DNA of 64,000 nucleotides from assembly GCA_010279815.1 (NCBI GenBank), contig QEOQ01000663.1, forward strand, positions 1 through 64,000. Direction: 5' to 3'. A program made the translations under genes and the position numbers. Each line of letters begins with the position of its first letter. Positions within the stretch are counted from its first letter, which is position 1. Shown piece by piece: positions 44,578 through 57,748 of this stretch. Origin of the DNA: Brachionus plicatilis. Lineage: Eukaryota; Rotifera; Eurotatoria; Ploima; Brachionidae. The notes under the pieces were generated by a model, which had not been told where the DNA came from, made no database searches, and was given only the letters and a program-made list of their open reading frames with translations.

Positions 44578-45198
44578 TTAGATCAAAAAGGTTCCTACAG
44601 TTGTGGTCATTTCAAAGGCGGCTTTCATGGGTGTTATTTTTGATGCGAACGCCAACATCAAATTACAAAATAGTTGAGAATTTATTTGATTCTTTCCCAA
44701 TGGTAAGATTGAGTAACTGAAAGACTCCATTGATCGAGCGTACTCTTTGAGCGTGGTGTTTAGTCTTTGATTCTGTTTTGAGCTTGGGTACCAGGTATAA
44801 AGCTGAATTTCGTTCGAGTCTTTGGTTATTTTTATTTCTACTTTGTAGTTATTTGCCGATTTGAGGCAATAACAGTTGCCATCTATTAGAATAGCATATT
44901 GGTATAGATCGAATCCAGGCGAGAATGTGAGTCCGAATATTTGGTTTCCGCAGGCTTTTTTGCCGATCCATATTCCGTCACTGTAGTCCCGAAAAAAGGC
45001 CATTATGTGTTTCCTCAAATTTCCCAAGCACTTAAGCGGATTGAATATCAGGACCGGGTCTATCTCGCCGGACCGCTTGAACATCTCCGTGTCACCATTG
45101 AACAAAGCGCCGAGTGCCAGTCCAGCTGAAAATGGAATATTCAGCCCTGGCACCGATTTGAAAATATTGATTAGTTTATAGTAGTTCTCATCAGACAT
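44578..45198 (-). CDS. Uncharacterised single-exon protein, 206 residues
   Basis: Open frame from the ATG at 45198 (MSDENYYKLINIF); frame continues upstream only through a TTG. I do not recognise the family. It is GC-richer than its surroundings and has globular-protein composition: IPFSAGLALGALF, GEIDPVLIFNPLKCLGNLRK, HIMAFFRDYSDGIWIGKK, YAILIDGNCYCLKSANNYKV and IQLYTWYPSSKQNQRL. There is no signal peptide or clear membrane helix, and only moderately hydrophobic stretches at the C-terminus (LFCNLMLAFASKITPMKAAF). A TATAG acceptor-like site lies just before the ATG, so an upstream exon or trans-splice site is possible. Base composition and length make a real gene more likely than chance. Confidence 0.6.
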   Translation of the reverse strand: MSDENYYKLINIFKSVPGLNIPFSAGLALGALFNGDTEMFKRSGEIDPVLIFNPLKCLGNLRKHIMAFFRDYSDGIWIGKKACGNQIFGLTFSPGFDLYQYAILIDGNCYCLKSANNYKVEIKITKDSNEIQLYTWYPSSKQNQRLNTTLKEYARSMESFSYSILPLGKNQINSQLFCNLMLAFASKITPMKAAFEMTTTVGTFLI

Positions 45199-45979
45199 CA
45201 CTTCTCTATAACAGTCACTTAAGTACAATTTATAACAAAATGCTTTTGAAGTATTTCAGAATTCAAAAAAATATATTTTGAAATATATTATTACAAATCA
45301 TTAAATTATAATTTATTGAAAATTTTGCGATGAGATTTTCCTTGGAGGAATAGAAACCAAATTTATAAAAGGAGCATTAATGAATATATGTGCTTTTGTG
45401 TTGCCTCTCAAAATATGAAATTATGAATTTTGAAAGAGCCAAATTTATTAATTTCTTTTATTTAATTAATATATTTTTAAATAAAATTAAAGAATTGGTT
45501 AATGCTAAGTGAATTATTCGTTAGTATAGAAATTTATGCTAAATTTATTTTTTCTTCTAAGGATTAAGTTCGATTTGGGTTTAGACTGAACGCTTTGGCA
45601 TTGACTCAACTTTGTTTTTTCAGTGACGCTAATTTCAAGTAATTTGATAAGCGAAAAGCGTTTAATGACTTCATTTTATTATTTCAAGATAAAGAAATAT
45701 TTACCTGAGCATTGAGAGTGTAGTTAAATCACAGACAATTATTTAGAATATTGTCTGTAATAAAAATTTTTTTTTTCTAAATTAAGATTATGACTAGAAG
45801 CGCCAAACAAAATTTATTTAAATTTAAATTGAGATTCAAATACAAAAAATTAAAATATTTTTAAAATCTGATCTGAAAATATTCAAATTCTAAATGGTCA
45901 TAATGACTAAATTGCTGTTAAAATGTCAGACCAACAATTACACCTTCCTTGTATTTAAAATTTAGATATTTAAAAAATT

Positions 45980-46343
45980 TAGTGTTGTGAATTTCAAATT
46001 CAAATTGAACAAAAATTCTTTATTTTTTTATAAATTAAAATTAAAGATAATAAAAAATAATAGAAAAAATACTGCAACACAGAGTAACATACTTTGTTGC
46101 ACCTTTTTTTATCTAAAATTATTTATCTGATGTAATAAATTCTAAAAAAAAAAGCATCGATAGGATTTAAATGGAATATTGATTTGTTGTACTTAAAAAA
46201 AAAGATTACAAAAATTTTATTTTAGTTAAAAAAGTTGCAACAAAGTATGTTGCACAATTTTGAAGTATTTTTTCTAGCTAAAATTTTAATTATTCGAAAA
46301 AAATTAATTTTTGTTCATTTTGTATTTGAAATTCACAATACTA
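45980..46343. repeat. Foldback repeat family B, copy 2
   Basis: 364 bases with inverted ends: TAGTGTTGTGAATTTCAAAT on the left and ATTTGAAATTCACAATACTA on the right. The inner blocks ACTTTGTTGCACC and GCAACAAAGTATGTTGCAC are shared with the copy at 23205-23488. The left terminus TAGTGTTGT matches the start of the complete hAT element, so this family is probably hAT-derived. Flanking 8-base words (AAAAAATT and ATAAATTT) are similar but not identical. Confidence 0.75.
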
Positions 46344-46737
46344 ATAAATTTATGGTTGAATGATACTAAATATTTCAAAAACAAAACAAATTAAAAAAAT
46401 TAATTTTAAAGTTAATTAAATTATACCTTATGAAATTAAGTGTAGTTTAATTAATTAATTTGGCGCTAAAATAAAATGGACTTCTTGGTGAAAAAAAAAA
46501 GTTTTTTTAATTCACATGCAATGAGTATTGTTGAAATCGTAATAGATATTTTGAATAATAGAAACTAAATTAAATCAAATTTTATAAATAGCAACAAAAA
46601 CATTAGCTTTGACATGAATTACACATTTTTTTAAGCCAAAATTATGAATATTTTTTTTTTTGTTCTTTTACTTTAATTTAATTTTAATTGTAAAGATAAT
46701 GATTAAATTCAAATTAATCTTTATCTTATAAACTAAC

Positions 46738-46806
46738 TCAACTAATCTCGGAGAATCCTTTTAGTAGTTGAGTCCAAATAAGAATTCAAATAAATAAATA
46801 AATATA
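46738..46806 (+). mobile_element. Possible short retroelement tail
   Basis: A somewhat GC-richer patch (TAATCTCGGAGAATCC, TTTTAGTAGTTGAGTCC) runs into CAAATAAATAAATAAAT. This resembles the tail at 21115-21200 in layout but not in sequence. An inner inverted pair (ACTCAACTAA and TAGTTGAGT) is present. Confidence 0.3.
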
Positions 46807-48716
46807 ATTTTAATTTGTTTGAAATTTTTTAATTTATTATATTTGAATGACAAATATTTAAGTTGCATATTAAATTTGGTCAAAAATTGTACAATTTTAT
46901 GTAAAATTAAACAAAAAAAAACGATAAGGAATGTTTATTTTTATTTTAATTTTTCATAATAAAATTAATTTAATATTTTAGAAAAGAAGTCGGTTTTCCA
47001 TTTTTCTTACCAAAACCATCATTTAGGAAGCATTTAGAGACAATTTTTCGTAAAATTACTTATCCTTACTGATTAATATTCATGTGAGATTACGTGAGCT
47101 TACTAAAAATAATATAAAATTACGCAATTTAGCCCATTCTGGACCTTTTATAAAAGCACTGTATAATTTTGCTTAAAATATCTTAATTATCTTACAACAT
47201 TGCGATCTTAACCGATGTCTTTTTGAAATTTTCTACTGATACAAATTACATTTTACAAAACCTCTTTTTTTTATATTTTTAAATCTTTTATTTAATTTTT
47301 TTTTACATTCGAGCGTTTTGTTTTTACTAGTTCAAAACTGAAGCACTATCTCGCTTCATAAAACCTGATGAGAGATCCATTCCGAACTGTCGAGATCTGA
47401 AACATGAACTTTATTTAAAAAATACAAACATATTTAAATTTTGCATTCACTTAAGCTTTTTACATTAAATGTTTTCCTATACTTATGTTGCCAAACGGAT
47501 CAGCGGTGGGAAAGATGGTATCATAAATAATTTAAATCTGCTTTTTAAATTCAAAATTTACGCTTTAATTTATTCTAATATTTGATCCTTTTTTTAAAAG
47601 AAATTTTGAATAAACAGCTCTTAAAATTTTTTAAAAGATTAACTTTTTAAATTTTAATATAAAGTTTTTAAATTTTTTTACTAGTTTCCTTGTTATAATG
47701 CTTAACTGGCTTAATTTGTTCAAATTGTCATTTTTCTCTTATTATTGTATCCTGAAAAAAGACCGAGCTTAACAAACACCGTTAATTACAACTTTACAAG
47801 AATGGTTAACAATGCGGAGAAATTCTGCTTAATTCTTGTCTCACATTTCTTTAAAAAACTTTTAACCATATACTCATAATTTTCGTTTAAGCCTTAGTTT
47901 AAAAAATGAAATTTCTAGTGAAAAGATAATAATCAAAAAAAAGATTTTTGAAAAAAAATGTCAAAAAAAAAGAGAAATTTCTTTAAAAAAATTACAAATA
48001 ACTTTATTTTATAGTAGTTGAAAATCTTTATCAAGGTGCAACAAACAAGGTACAAGTGCAACAAGGTGATAAAAATAAGTTATAATCATGTGAAAATTTT
48101 CTGGAAAATATCCAAATTAAAACAAAAATATAGAGAAATTAAATTCCTGTTGAATTTGCACAATTTTTGCAGCCAATACTCACTAGTACAGCAATGTTAG
48201 TTAAATTAGAAAAATTGAAATTACTGAGATTAATTATTTAATATTTATTTAATCAATCGTATCTATTTGCAAAAGATAAATAAATAAATTAATTAATTAA
48301 TTTAAATGATTATGAAATTATTAAAATTATTAATTTGAATTAAATTCATTGATTTTGAAACGATTTCTATTGATTTGTTAATGATACTTTTGGCATATCA
48401 GGATAGATTTAAGCAAATTATTTCTTTAAGAATAATTTTCAGGAATATTTGGATTATAAATTAATTTATAAGATTAATCATTTAATTTCAATTGATATTT
48501 TTCAATGAAAGTCAAAAATTTAATTAAAAAGATTCGAAAATGTTAGCAGTTTAGATTTGTTCGTATAGCAAGCATACAAATACTAAAATGAATAAAAAGG
48601 ATTACATAACCAAATTTTTAATTAAAATTCCTAATTAGTTATTTAATAACATAAAGGCAAATAAAATTTTTAGGATTATGTCATTATATGCAACAAAAAA
48701 ATTGACAATCTTTAAC

Positions 48717-48946
48717 TTAGAATTTCCCTCCTAGCTCAGGTGAGATAATACCAAAAAGCCTTGTTGAAAATTTATTTTTCAGATCAATTATTCCTGGTCC
48801 TTGAAATATCTGCAACTTAAGTTCGTCGATCGATTGTTCAATTAAAAAATTTAATAGTTAATATTACCTCGAATTTCAGTCTTAATTGTTTCGAATCGAG
48901 TTTTAGCAATTGTAAATTTATCAAATTATGAAGAGTTTTTAAAGTT
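48717..48946 (-). other. Possible last two exons of an unidentified gene
   Basis: Segment 48946-48868 is open for 26 codons after a strong TTTTTTTTAAG acceptor and ends GAG|GTAATA. Segment 48815-48717 follows an AG and is open for 32 codons to a TAA. They join in phase. The translation is Leu-rich first (LINLQLLKLDSKQLRLKFE), then LQIFQGPGIIDLKNKF and STRLFGIISPELGGKF. No upstream exon could be attached with confidence and no family is recognised, so this may also be a gene relic or chance. Confidence 0.3.
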
Positions 48947-51900
48947 CTTAAAAAAAAGCTCACTAATACGAGAGACTTTTATTTAAAAATAAGAATTATT
49001 TTTGTAGCGTTATAAAAATTGACTATAATCAGCTTTATAAAAAAAAAGTTGAGTTGATGGAATTTAAAATTTTGATTGTAATAGTTCGTGCTTGACAAGC
49101 ATAGAACAAGAATTCACTATAGATCATTTCATTTAAAAAATAGTTCAATTATAACTTATCGCTAGAATATTTTTATTAAATTAAATATTTTGGGAAAATG
49201 AAAATTTCATTTAGTTTTTGTACTAATAATAAATTTTTTTTTTTCAAAAATTCAATCAATCTATAAAATTATTTTAGTTAAATTAAATTTCATGAATGTT
49301 TTTTTTTGTAATTAATTTCTTTCCAGATTTTATTCAATTATGCAAAGTAAATTTTAACTTAATATTTTTTTTGGTAAATTTACTTTAGTTTTTTCAGTTT
49401 TAATTAAAATTTGATTATTTAATTTATTCAAAACCGGTATAAAACCAACATGAAATATATGCCAATTTGTATCAAATAAAAACTCTAAATAATATCATAC
49501 AAAAAAGGAACCATAGAAATTTTTTAATTAATTTAGTTAAGAGTAAGTGTTGTAATGCAGTTTTTGTGTTCAATGGCGTATTAATAAACAATAACCCTTT
49601 TGCTTTTGAATAAGATTTTAAAAAGAATGATTATGTATCTTTTAAATTGTGTTTTAAAAAAATTATTTAGTCGATTTTTTAAATTAAAAGTTAATTTATT
49701 ATTCTCAATTTTAAGACTGCAATTTTAAGAGACTTAACATTTTTAGGTTAAACTACTTAAAAATGATTCTTTATAAAAAAAAGTATGGTTTGATTTTTTT
49801 TTACGAAAGCCAAAAATGATAAATGAAATATTAATATCGTAGATTAATGGAATCTTTTTTTAAATTTTTCTCTTACAATTTACTATTATATTAAGAATTT
49901 ATTTATAAATTTTAAATTTTAAACAATTTATACTTTAACACCTAATTTATATTACACATAGTCCAATATTTACAATTTTGACCTGGTTCTGATTCAATTA
50001 GGGTGATTTTTTGTCTTCGGTCAAAATCAATTTTATCCAAAATGTCAGACCATTTTTCAAATTAAAAGTTCACCTCGAAACTATTCTTCTCTCCAGTGAT
50101 TGACAGCCCGAAATAATGCTCAGAGATCTCTGGTTAATTCATGAAAAACATTTATTATATTTCATTCATTAGTCATTTTTATGGCTTTCATTATTTGAGC
50201 AATATTATGCTTGTATCGGTCGGCGGAAATTCAAATTTTATTCATAAATATTTTTATTCTAATAAAGAATTTTTACTCTCTAAAGAGAAGTTTTTTTTTA
50301 TTAAGCAAATATTATTTGAATTTCAAGGGGAAGTTATTAATAAAATTTTATATCTTTTATCACGGATGTTACACAAATAGAAATAAACCATGATGATATA
50401 ATATTAAAATGATCAAAATATTCATTTTCCACGAAAATGAGAGCGAAAAATGAGAAAACGAAAAGAGTTGAAAATAATTGAAATAGTAAATTAAAATTTT
50501 TTACTCATATTGTTATCTTCCATGATAAAATTTATTTGCTTGCATGATTCAATAACAATTTAAGATCATGCAAAAATTATCAAGGCTTTATTTTGAAAAA
50601 AATTCAAAAATTTCAAAAATAAAAAATATTTTCTTTTTCTCGACAAAAAAATAAAAAGCCACCTCTAAGTGCAGAATAAATTTAGACAGCTGTTCGGCTC
50701 GGTGCACATCGTATATCCAGAACAAAACCGTATTGGGTCGAATTTTTCTAATTAATTTTCCCTTAATATTTCAAGAATTCTAATTAAATTATTCATACCT
50801 ATACGGTGTTTACAGTCTGTATTTGTGTTCAATTGTTTTTGTTTAGTCCTAATGAAAAAAATTGATTTTTTTCTAGTCGCCCGGCTCGACTACTTGATGT
50901 TTGCTGATTAACATTTGAAATTTACATTTCAAATTTTGAAATATTTTTCTTCCGCTTACAAATTATTAGAGACAGTGATTAATCGGACGAGATTTCGACT
51001 GTTTTTGTCTGACCGTAAAAGAAACGATTGAGATTTTGACATTTTAAAAGCAGCGGAAACTTAGAAGCCTACTGCTGATAAGACTTTGCTATCTTCTAAA
51101 AGCTTGTCTAAAGTTTGAGAAATTGTGGCAGCGGAACAAAATTGACGCACGAACTAATATTCAAATTAAATGTATCCCATTAATCTAATTCGAATGGCTT
51201 ATAGATAATTTCTTATTTAAGAGAGATGAATCCCTAATACGCCTAGACTGGCGTTTGACAACCAAAAAGCTATAAATTGATTTTATAGAAAACTTTTATA
51301 CTTAAAATGGCTTTGTATTGAATTAAATCCATAATATTTGTATCAATCATTTCAGCTTAAGAATTTAAGTCAAATTAGAATTTAAGACTGAGGCGTCGAA
51401 TTTCCCAATTTACCATCTTTTCTGTATTCAAATTTAGCTCTAAAAGAGGAATCAAATTCAATGCCAGCATACTCAATGTCAGATTTTATTGAAAAAATGT
51501 CAAATGAGGTGATGAAAAATTTGATATTGTTAGCAGGTTACCATAAACAATGTGTGTTTAGTGTTTCGAATGGCTAAGACTTAAAATATTTACACGTTTT
51601 ATCACTTTATAAGCAAGTGAACAAATTTATTTTTAAGTAGTGCTACATTTTACTTTATTTTTAAATAATAAATTTTTTTAATAATTTATTTTAATTTTTA
51701 TAACATGTTTTTTTGATAGTTTAAATTGTTGATGTGTGCTCAGTATTGATAGAATCAATTTTTGTATCTATTGGCAAAATCCGCTAGCTTTAGACATTTT
51801 AATTTATTTAAATCCTTTAAAGTGATCGATTCTTTGAAATCTATTCAAGGATATCGAATTAAAGTCAAAATATATTTTTTAGCTGATATTGATCTGTAAA

Positions 51901-54900
51901 TGATCGCTTAATCTTTTCTTACTTTGAGCTGTCAAATTGTTCTTAAGTAGCCTCGTTTGAGTTAAGATAAATAGAACATGTTATCACTCGATTAGATTTT
52001 AAGTTACATTTTTTTCAATTAGCTCAAGTTGAAGTTTTAGCTTTTCGGCTTTTTAAATAAATTTGATAGCTTTTTTTTCTTCTAGATAAAAATAACATTT
52101 TTGGCCAAGACTTAAAAGATCGAATTCAATTTTGTTTAAAATTTTGAGACCTAATTTAAAAGGTATAAAAATATCCACAGGGGCAATAGAAACGCACTTG
52201 TACAAAATACTTTCTAATGCGGTCGAATTAAGGCTTCTGTGATTGTGCTTTAACCATTAATTATTAGATCTGGCCTTAAGATAATATTTCGATAACATTT
52301 TTTCAAACTCAGGTGGTCATTTACAAAAAAATATGTAATTAATTTAGTTATCATGATAAAACTCAATAAAATTCGATTTATTCATTCTCATGAATAATCA
52401 GTATTTGATTTTATTTAAATTAATTATTTGTTGAATAAGTTGAGTTTTTTTTTGTTTCGAGAATTAAACAAAAGAAAATCAACAATTTTTTTTTATCTTG
52501 ATTGTGATGAAAAATGACAAAATTTATATTTTCTTGTTATTTTTAAAAAACTTTTACTTAAGAATTTTGGAGTTTTTTGATAAATTATTAATCAATGTGT
52601 GTACGCTCAGTTTTCGTTTGCTTCAGTTTTTTGGCTCACAAAAAAATTAATTAAAATTGTATTTTGTTTTAGTCTATAACCAGGAAAAAGTCAAATAAAA
52701 AAATTGTTTAAATAATCCTTTTGAATAAATTTGTAATTCATTAAAATTGTAGAAAAAAAATTAAATTAATGAATAAGAATTGAATTGGCTGCAAAGCCCT
52801 TTTCATTTATTGACCATTGATTTTAAAATTGGGGATTAAAAAGAAAAAAAAACTTTGAAAAATTAGATAAAGATCAATAAAAATTTAGAAATTTAAAATT
52901 AAGGTTCATATGTTTCAGTTGATTTGGAACCATGCAGAGACCGGACGAGATCGAAATGTCCATTAGAGCAATAGTTAATTACTTTTTCATCTAATTAAAA
53001 TCTCAAGAACTAGTAGATGTTTTTATTTGAATTTGAGCGCGTGTCATCGCTCTAAAACTTTTTAAAAACAAACTTTAAGGTATCAGTTACAAGCGAGTAA
53101 AAGCATGAAAACACAGTCACGAAATAAAGTCATTAAACGAAAGAATTCTAAATATTCCGGTCTAGATGTAAAATCAGCAATAGGTCTTTATTTATAGATG
53201 TGGAATTTCCGCAAAAATTATAGGCAAGATTTTATTGGGACCAGCGAGCCATTAAAAATATCAATAAACAAAAACCGGTCATTTCTATCACACTGCGAAA
53301 ACTAAGCTGCCAAATGGCTTTTTTATAGATGTTTTTAGAAACACTTTATACGACTTCTAAAACTTGGCGAATGTGTCTAAAACTGCAGGTTTAATAACTT
53401 TAATGGTCGTCAAAATGGAATATTTGAAAATGTGATGAAGAACGAGAAGCCTTTTTAATCAACTAATGCATTTTGCTTTTCATCAGTTTTCATTTTTGTT
53501 TAATTAAAGTCTTAATTAATTTAGAACTAAATGCAACCGGTTTTAGTTTCATTTTAAAACTTTTTCAGCATTTTGTTTAAACTAGAGATTAAGTCCAGGA
53601 AGAAGCCTTGGAAATGCTGATCCATTAGATAAGTACATTGTCCCTTAAGCCGTAATTTAATTAGTGAACTCGAGGCAGACACTTGAGTTAATGATTATTT
53701 TAAAGTCGAGTACAGCTAATCTCAGATTTCGCTTTAAATCTGATTAGCAGAACTACCTCAGTTGATTTTGGCTCATCAAAATTTCTAGACCACGACGAAT
53801 TTTTTGAAAAACAAAAAACCCTTTTTTTTCTCAAGCCAGGTATTTAGACATGCTAAAGCAGCCGTAACAGAGTATCAGATATCAGAGTATTGAATTGGCC
53901 AAATCTAGAAACAAAGTGTAAATTACACGCTTAAATGTAAAATTCAAGCAGGTGCTTGTATTGATCAAAGCGCTGAAAATCTCCTGATTTATCAGGGGAT
54001 CAAGTTTTGTCTACGACTGAGAAAACATATTTTTAAAAAAATTAAATAAAATCAATTAAATTCAATATTTTGCCCCAATAGATAAAAACCTTAAATGTTT
54101 ATTTATTAAGTTTGGTCGTAATTATTGACAATAAAAATATTTACTAATTAAAAATAATTAAAGGTTTAGCTAAATATTAATTTTTTAACTAAGAATTTAA
54201 AATCTATTTTATTTTGGCTTTGTGTTTTGTTTAATTTCACAACATTTTATAATTTACTAAGTAACTGACAATTTATTTATATATAGAAAATTTAATAAAT
54301 TAATAGCTGCGGAATGATTAAAAAAAGTTAGAAAATAAACAGAAGTGATGCGAATAATTAGTTTAATCTCATATTTCTCATTTGACTTGAAAATAAGTTT
54401 TAGGAACAATTGAATTACTTTTTTTAATTTATTTTTAATAAAGTTTGGATGATACTCGGACATTTTGCAATGGGACTTAGTGCTTCCTTTTAATCCAATG
54501 CAGAGAAAAGATTTTTTCAATAGGAAAAAAATTATTTTAATTCAAAATTTACAAAAAGTAATTGATAAGGCTAAAAAACAGAAATTATTTTTTATTTTTA
54601 AAATTTTTTGTCAATTGCAAGTCTAAAAAGAAAGACTCAGGTCTATTCTGAGGGTTAGCTTGAGGTTGGAAAAAAAATAATTTTAATCAAAATTAATAGC
54701 GACAAAATAAAATTACATATTTATTTTTTGTGTCATTTGATAATCAGTATGTGTTCAAAAATATGTTAAAATAAAATCAAACAAACAAACTTTATTTTGA
54801 ATGAAAATCTCATTAACAATTGGAATAAAATTTTAGATGCTACCACGAAATTAGAAATTAATAGTTTGTTTTAATCACTTTATTAATTTTTTTTTCTATT

Positions 54901-56792
54901 TATTCTACAAAAATTTTGTTTAATAATTAAATAAATATTAACTAAAAAAATTTAGGGCTAAAAAATAAAATTAAATTAAATAGTTTGAAAACAAAACAAT
55001 AATTAAACACTTTTAATTATCAGAAAAAATTTTATTTGTTTAAAGCTACATTAAATAAAAAGCAAAGTGGACTCGTACATGCTTTTCCTCACGGACTAGA
55101 TTGTTTTTTGATAAGTATTTTTTTATCAAGATAAGCCATGTCAGAGATTGAAGTGTTTTGAATTATGGTTCCTAAGTGATTAGCCATAATTAATAACTTT
55201 TACTAAAATTATCTGTGTGCGGGGCAAAAAAAGCCATGCGTGACTAAACCAAATTCAGTCGCATTTCAGCAATAAATCATCCAAAATCAGATAAGCAGAC
55301 TGGTTCGATCAGATAAACAAAGTTTATAAAAATCATATGTTTTTAATAGCACCGGTTTGTAATTACTTTTCGAAATGTTTACCTTATCATTTAAGGACAA
55401 ATGAGATTATCATTAGTTTGATGGCCTGAAAGCATTTATGGAACGTTTGCGCTTGCCATTTAGACTGGTGGAACAGGTGGACATTAACAAGAGTCTTGTG
55501 CGATTCGATTCAATGAGTCTAATGACCGTTGGAACAGTTGCATTTCTAATTACAATTCGGTTTAGTTAAAAATATATTAAAAATTAATTACTTTTGTTAA
55601 GATTTGTATAATTTCATAAGTCTCCGATGAGTTAAGTTCAGTTACACTTGTGGACATTAGAGTGACATTGACGAGCGCTATTACTTTCACTCGAATGACC
55701 AAAATTAATAAACATCACTGCTGGACACTCTAAATTAGATAAGCAATTTAGATTCATCGATACTCAATCGGACTTGGCTGAAATCTAATATCCACAGGCT
55801 GAGCCATTCTCCGCATCAAAACACGGAAACTCGATAAACATTTATTTTGCGATAAATCACTGATCAATAGTAATCGATAGGGCATAAATCAAATATTAAA
55901 AATTGATCATTATTAAATTGTTTACCTTATATATTTTTATTTTTTTTTTTTAAATAAATATTGAACGAGTGAAAAAGATCGATTTGAGAGAACTATTTGA
56001 TATTTGCTTAAGCTTTATTAGGAAATTTCGGTATTTGGCATATACTAGTCGAAAGAAGACTAATTTAACAAGAGTACACGTTGATTTTTCTTTATTTACT
56101 TATTCTTTTCCAATTAATAAATATTTACGCATCTAAAGGGTTTTAGAACTTCTGGGCCTCTTATTTTGTTTTTAGTTTTGTATCAAAATATCTGATGGGA
56201 AATTAGATCTTAAACAAAAATGGTGCATAACTTGTGCAAATAATTTCTTTTTTTTTTGATTAATGAATTGACCAAGTTCGCGATCACAATCCATTCAATG
56301 TGACATTCTATTTGCTTAATTAATTTTTTTTTGGTACAAGGCCATTCTCTAGATTTGGGAGATTTAGAGTCACGATTCAATGATTGTGCACTAGTGATTA
56401 ATAATTCAATATCTAAAATTAATGATAAAATCTTTTGGTATTTTCATTAATCATCGCATTTCCAATATTAAGTCACTTAATTAATAATAGAGGAAGACTC
56501 TCCGCAAAGTGAAGGTATAATATTTCATCCCAAATCTCAACTTATAAATAAAGTGCTTAATTTTATCATTTTTTTATTTGGAATATCTCCGAGCGAACTC
56601 AAGTGACGTAACTACTAAACTATTGAACTAGATTAGATTACATTAGATAAACTGAAACGAAAATCTATTGATATAGGCTTCGATTACTAGGCTTGGACAC
56701 ATGAGAAAATTAGACTCTAGAGTTATTTAAATTGAAATTTTCAATTTTAAAATCAAGAATTTTTTAAACAGATTAACTTGAACTTAGAAAAA

Positions 56793-56875
56793 AACGCTAC
56801 CGTTTATTGACTTTTGTTTCTGAGTACCATTTCACTGTGTTAAAAATTAAATAGATTGATGAGAGAAAAAAATTC
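56793..56875 (+). repeat. Diverged repeat left of the assembly gap
   Basis: Shares AACGCTACC, then TTTCTGAGTACCATTT, then AAATTAAATA and GAGAGAAA with 57660-57748 in the same orientation, about 870 bases apart across the N run. One of the two is probably a degenerate duplicate. Confidence 0.55.
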
Positions 56876-56921
56876 AGCTTTATTTTAACAATTTTTAGGC
56901 TGACAGCAATCAGAGTCTTTA

Positions 56922-56940
56922 TAATAATAATAATAATAAG
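56922..56940 (+). repeat. (AAT)n microsatellite
   Basis: A short run of ATAATAATAATAATAATAA; no further meaning is seen. Confidence 0.9.
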
Positions 56941-57311
56941 CTACAACAGGTTAACTTTAGAGCAAGCTTTTGCTTGCTTTGGTAGCAATTATGTATGTAA
57001 TAAAAGAGGAAATTTAAATACAAAGAAAATATTTAGGTCTATATTAGAGCAGGTAACTCAACTTCTTTTTTTTCCTTCTATTTTTTTTTCAGTGATCAGG
57101 TGGTATGATTTAATTCTGTCTTAGTTTGCTAGGCCTTCCCATTTTGAAGATTCTTGAATCGTTTAATCTTTTCTTGAAGATGTCACAAATCAAAATCTGA
57201 AAATCTCTTTTATTTACTGATATAGTGCCTTAAAATTTTTTTTTTTAAATAATGTTATTAAATAAAATATAATTAAATAATAAAAAAAATTAATATCAGT
57301 AAAAAATAAAA

Positions 57312-57521
57312 NNNNNNNNNNNNNNNNNNNNNNNNNNNNNNNNNNNNNNNNNNNNNNNNNNNNNNNNNNNNNNNNNNNNNNNNNNNNNNNNNNNNNNNNN
57401 NNNNNNNNNNNNNNNNNNNNNNNNNNNNNNNNNNNNNNNNNNNNNNNNNNNNNNNNNNNNNNNNNNNNNNNNNNNNNNNNNNNNNNNNNNNNNNNNNNNN
57501 NNNNNNNNNNNNNNNNNNNNN
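57312..57521. other. Assembly gap (210 N)
   Basis: Run of undetermined bases. It is flanked by AT-rich sequence and by the two copies of a diverged direct repeat, which may have hindered assembly. Confidence 1.
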
Positions 57522-57659
57522 AGAGCATAAAAATCTTAAAATAATATTAAAATTATTTAGAACCTAGCTCAGGACGAATATTTATTTATTAAATCTTTTT
57601 TCAAAAATTCTATAAAAATTAAAAGTTCAAATGTTAACTTCAACTGCGCTTCGAATCAA

Positions 57660-57748
57660 ACGCTACCATTTTTTGGCTTCTTCTTCTTTTTATTTTTCTG
57701 AGTACCATTTGACTTAGTTAGAAATTAAATAAACTCAAAAGAGAGAAA
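57660..57748 (+). repeat. Diverged repeat right of the assembly gap
   Basis: Counterpart of 56793-56875, with extra bases in a TTCTTCTTCTTTTT run. It continues into GAGAGAAAGAGAGA purine-rich sequence. Confidence 0.55.

Larger units (their letters stand above)
45199..50600. other. AT-rich intergenic region with repeats and isolated exon-like patches
   Basis: Contains foldback family B (45980-46343), a retroelement-like (AAAT)n tail (46738-46806), GC-richer patches at 47325-47400 and 47485-47525 that could be exons on either strand, and a phase-consistent pair of exon-like segments at 48717-48946. None is joined into a complete gene. Open frames near 48018 and 50141 are AT-rich and not convincing. 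Confidence 0.45.

Noticed and set aside
50141..50380. 79-codon open frame on the plus strand
   Set aside because: Composition follows AT-rich DNA (Phe, Tyr, Ile, Lys, Asn), no recognisable domain and no neighbouring exons.
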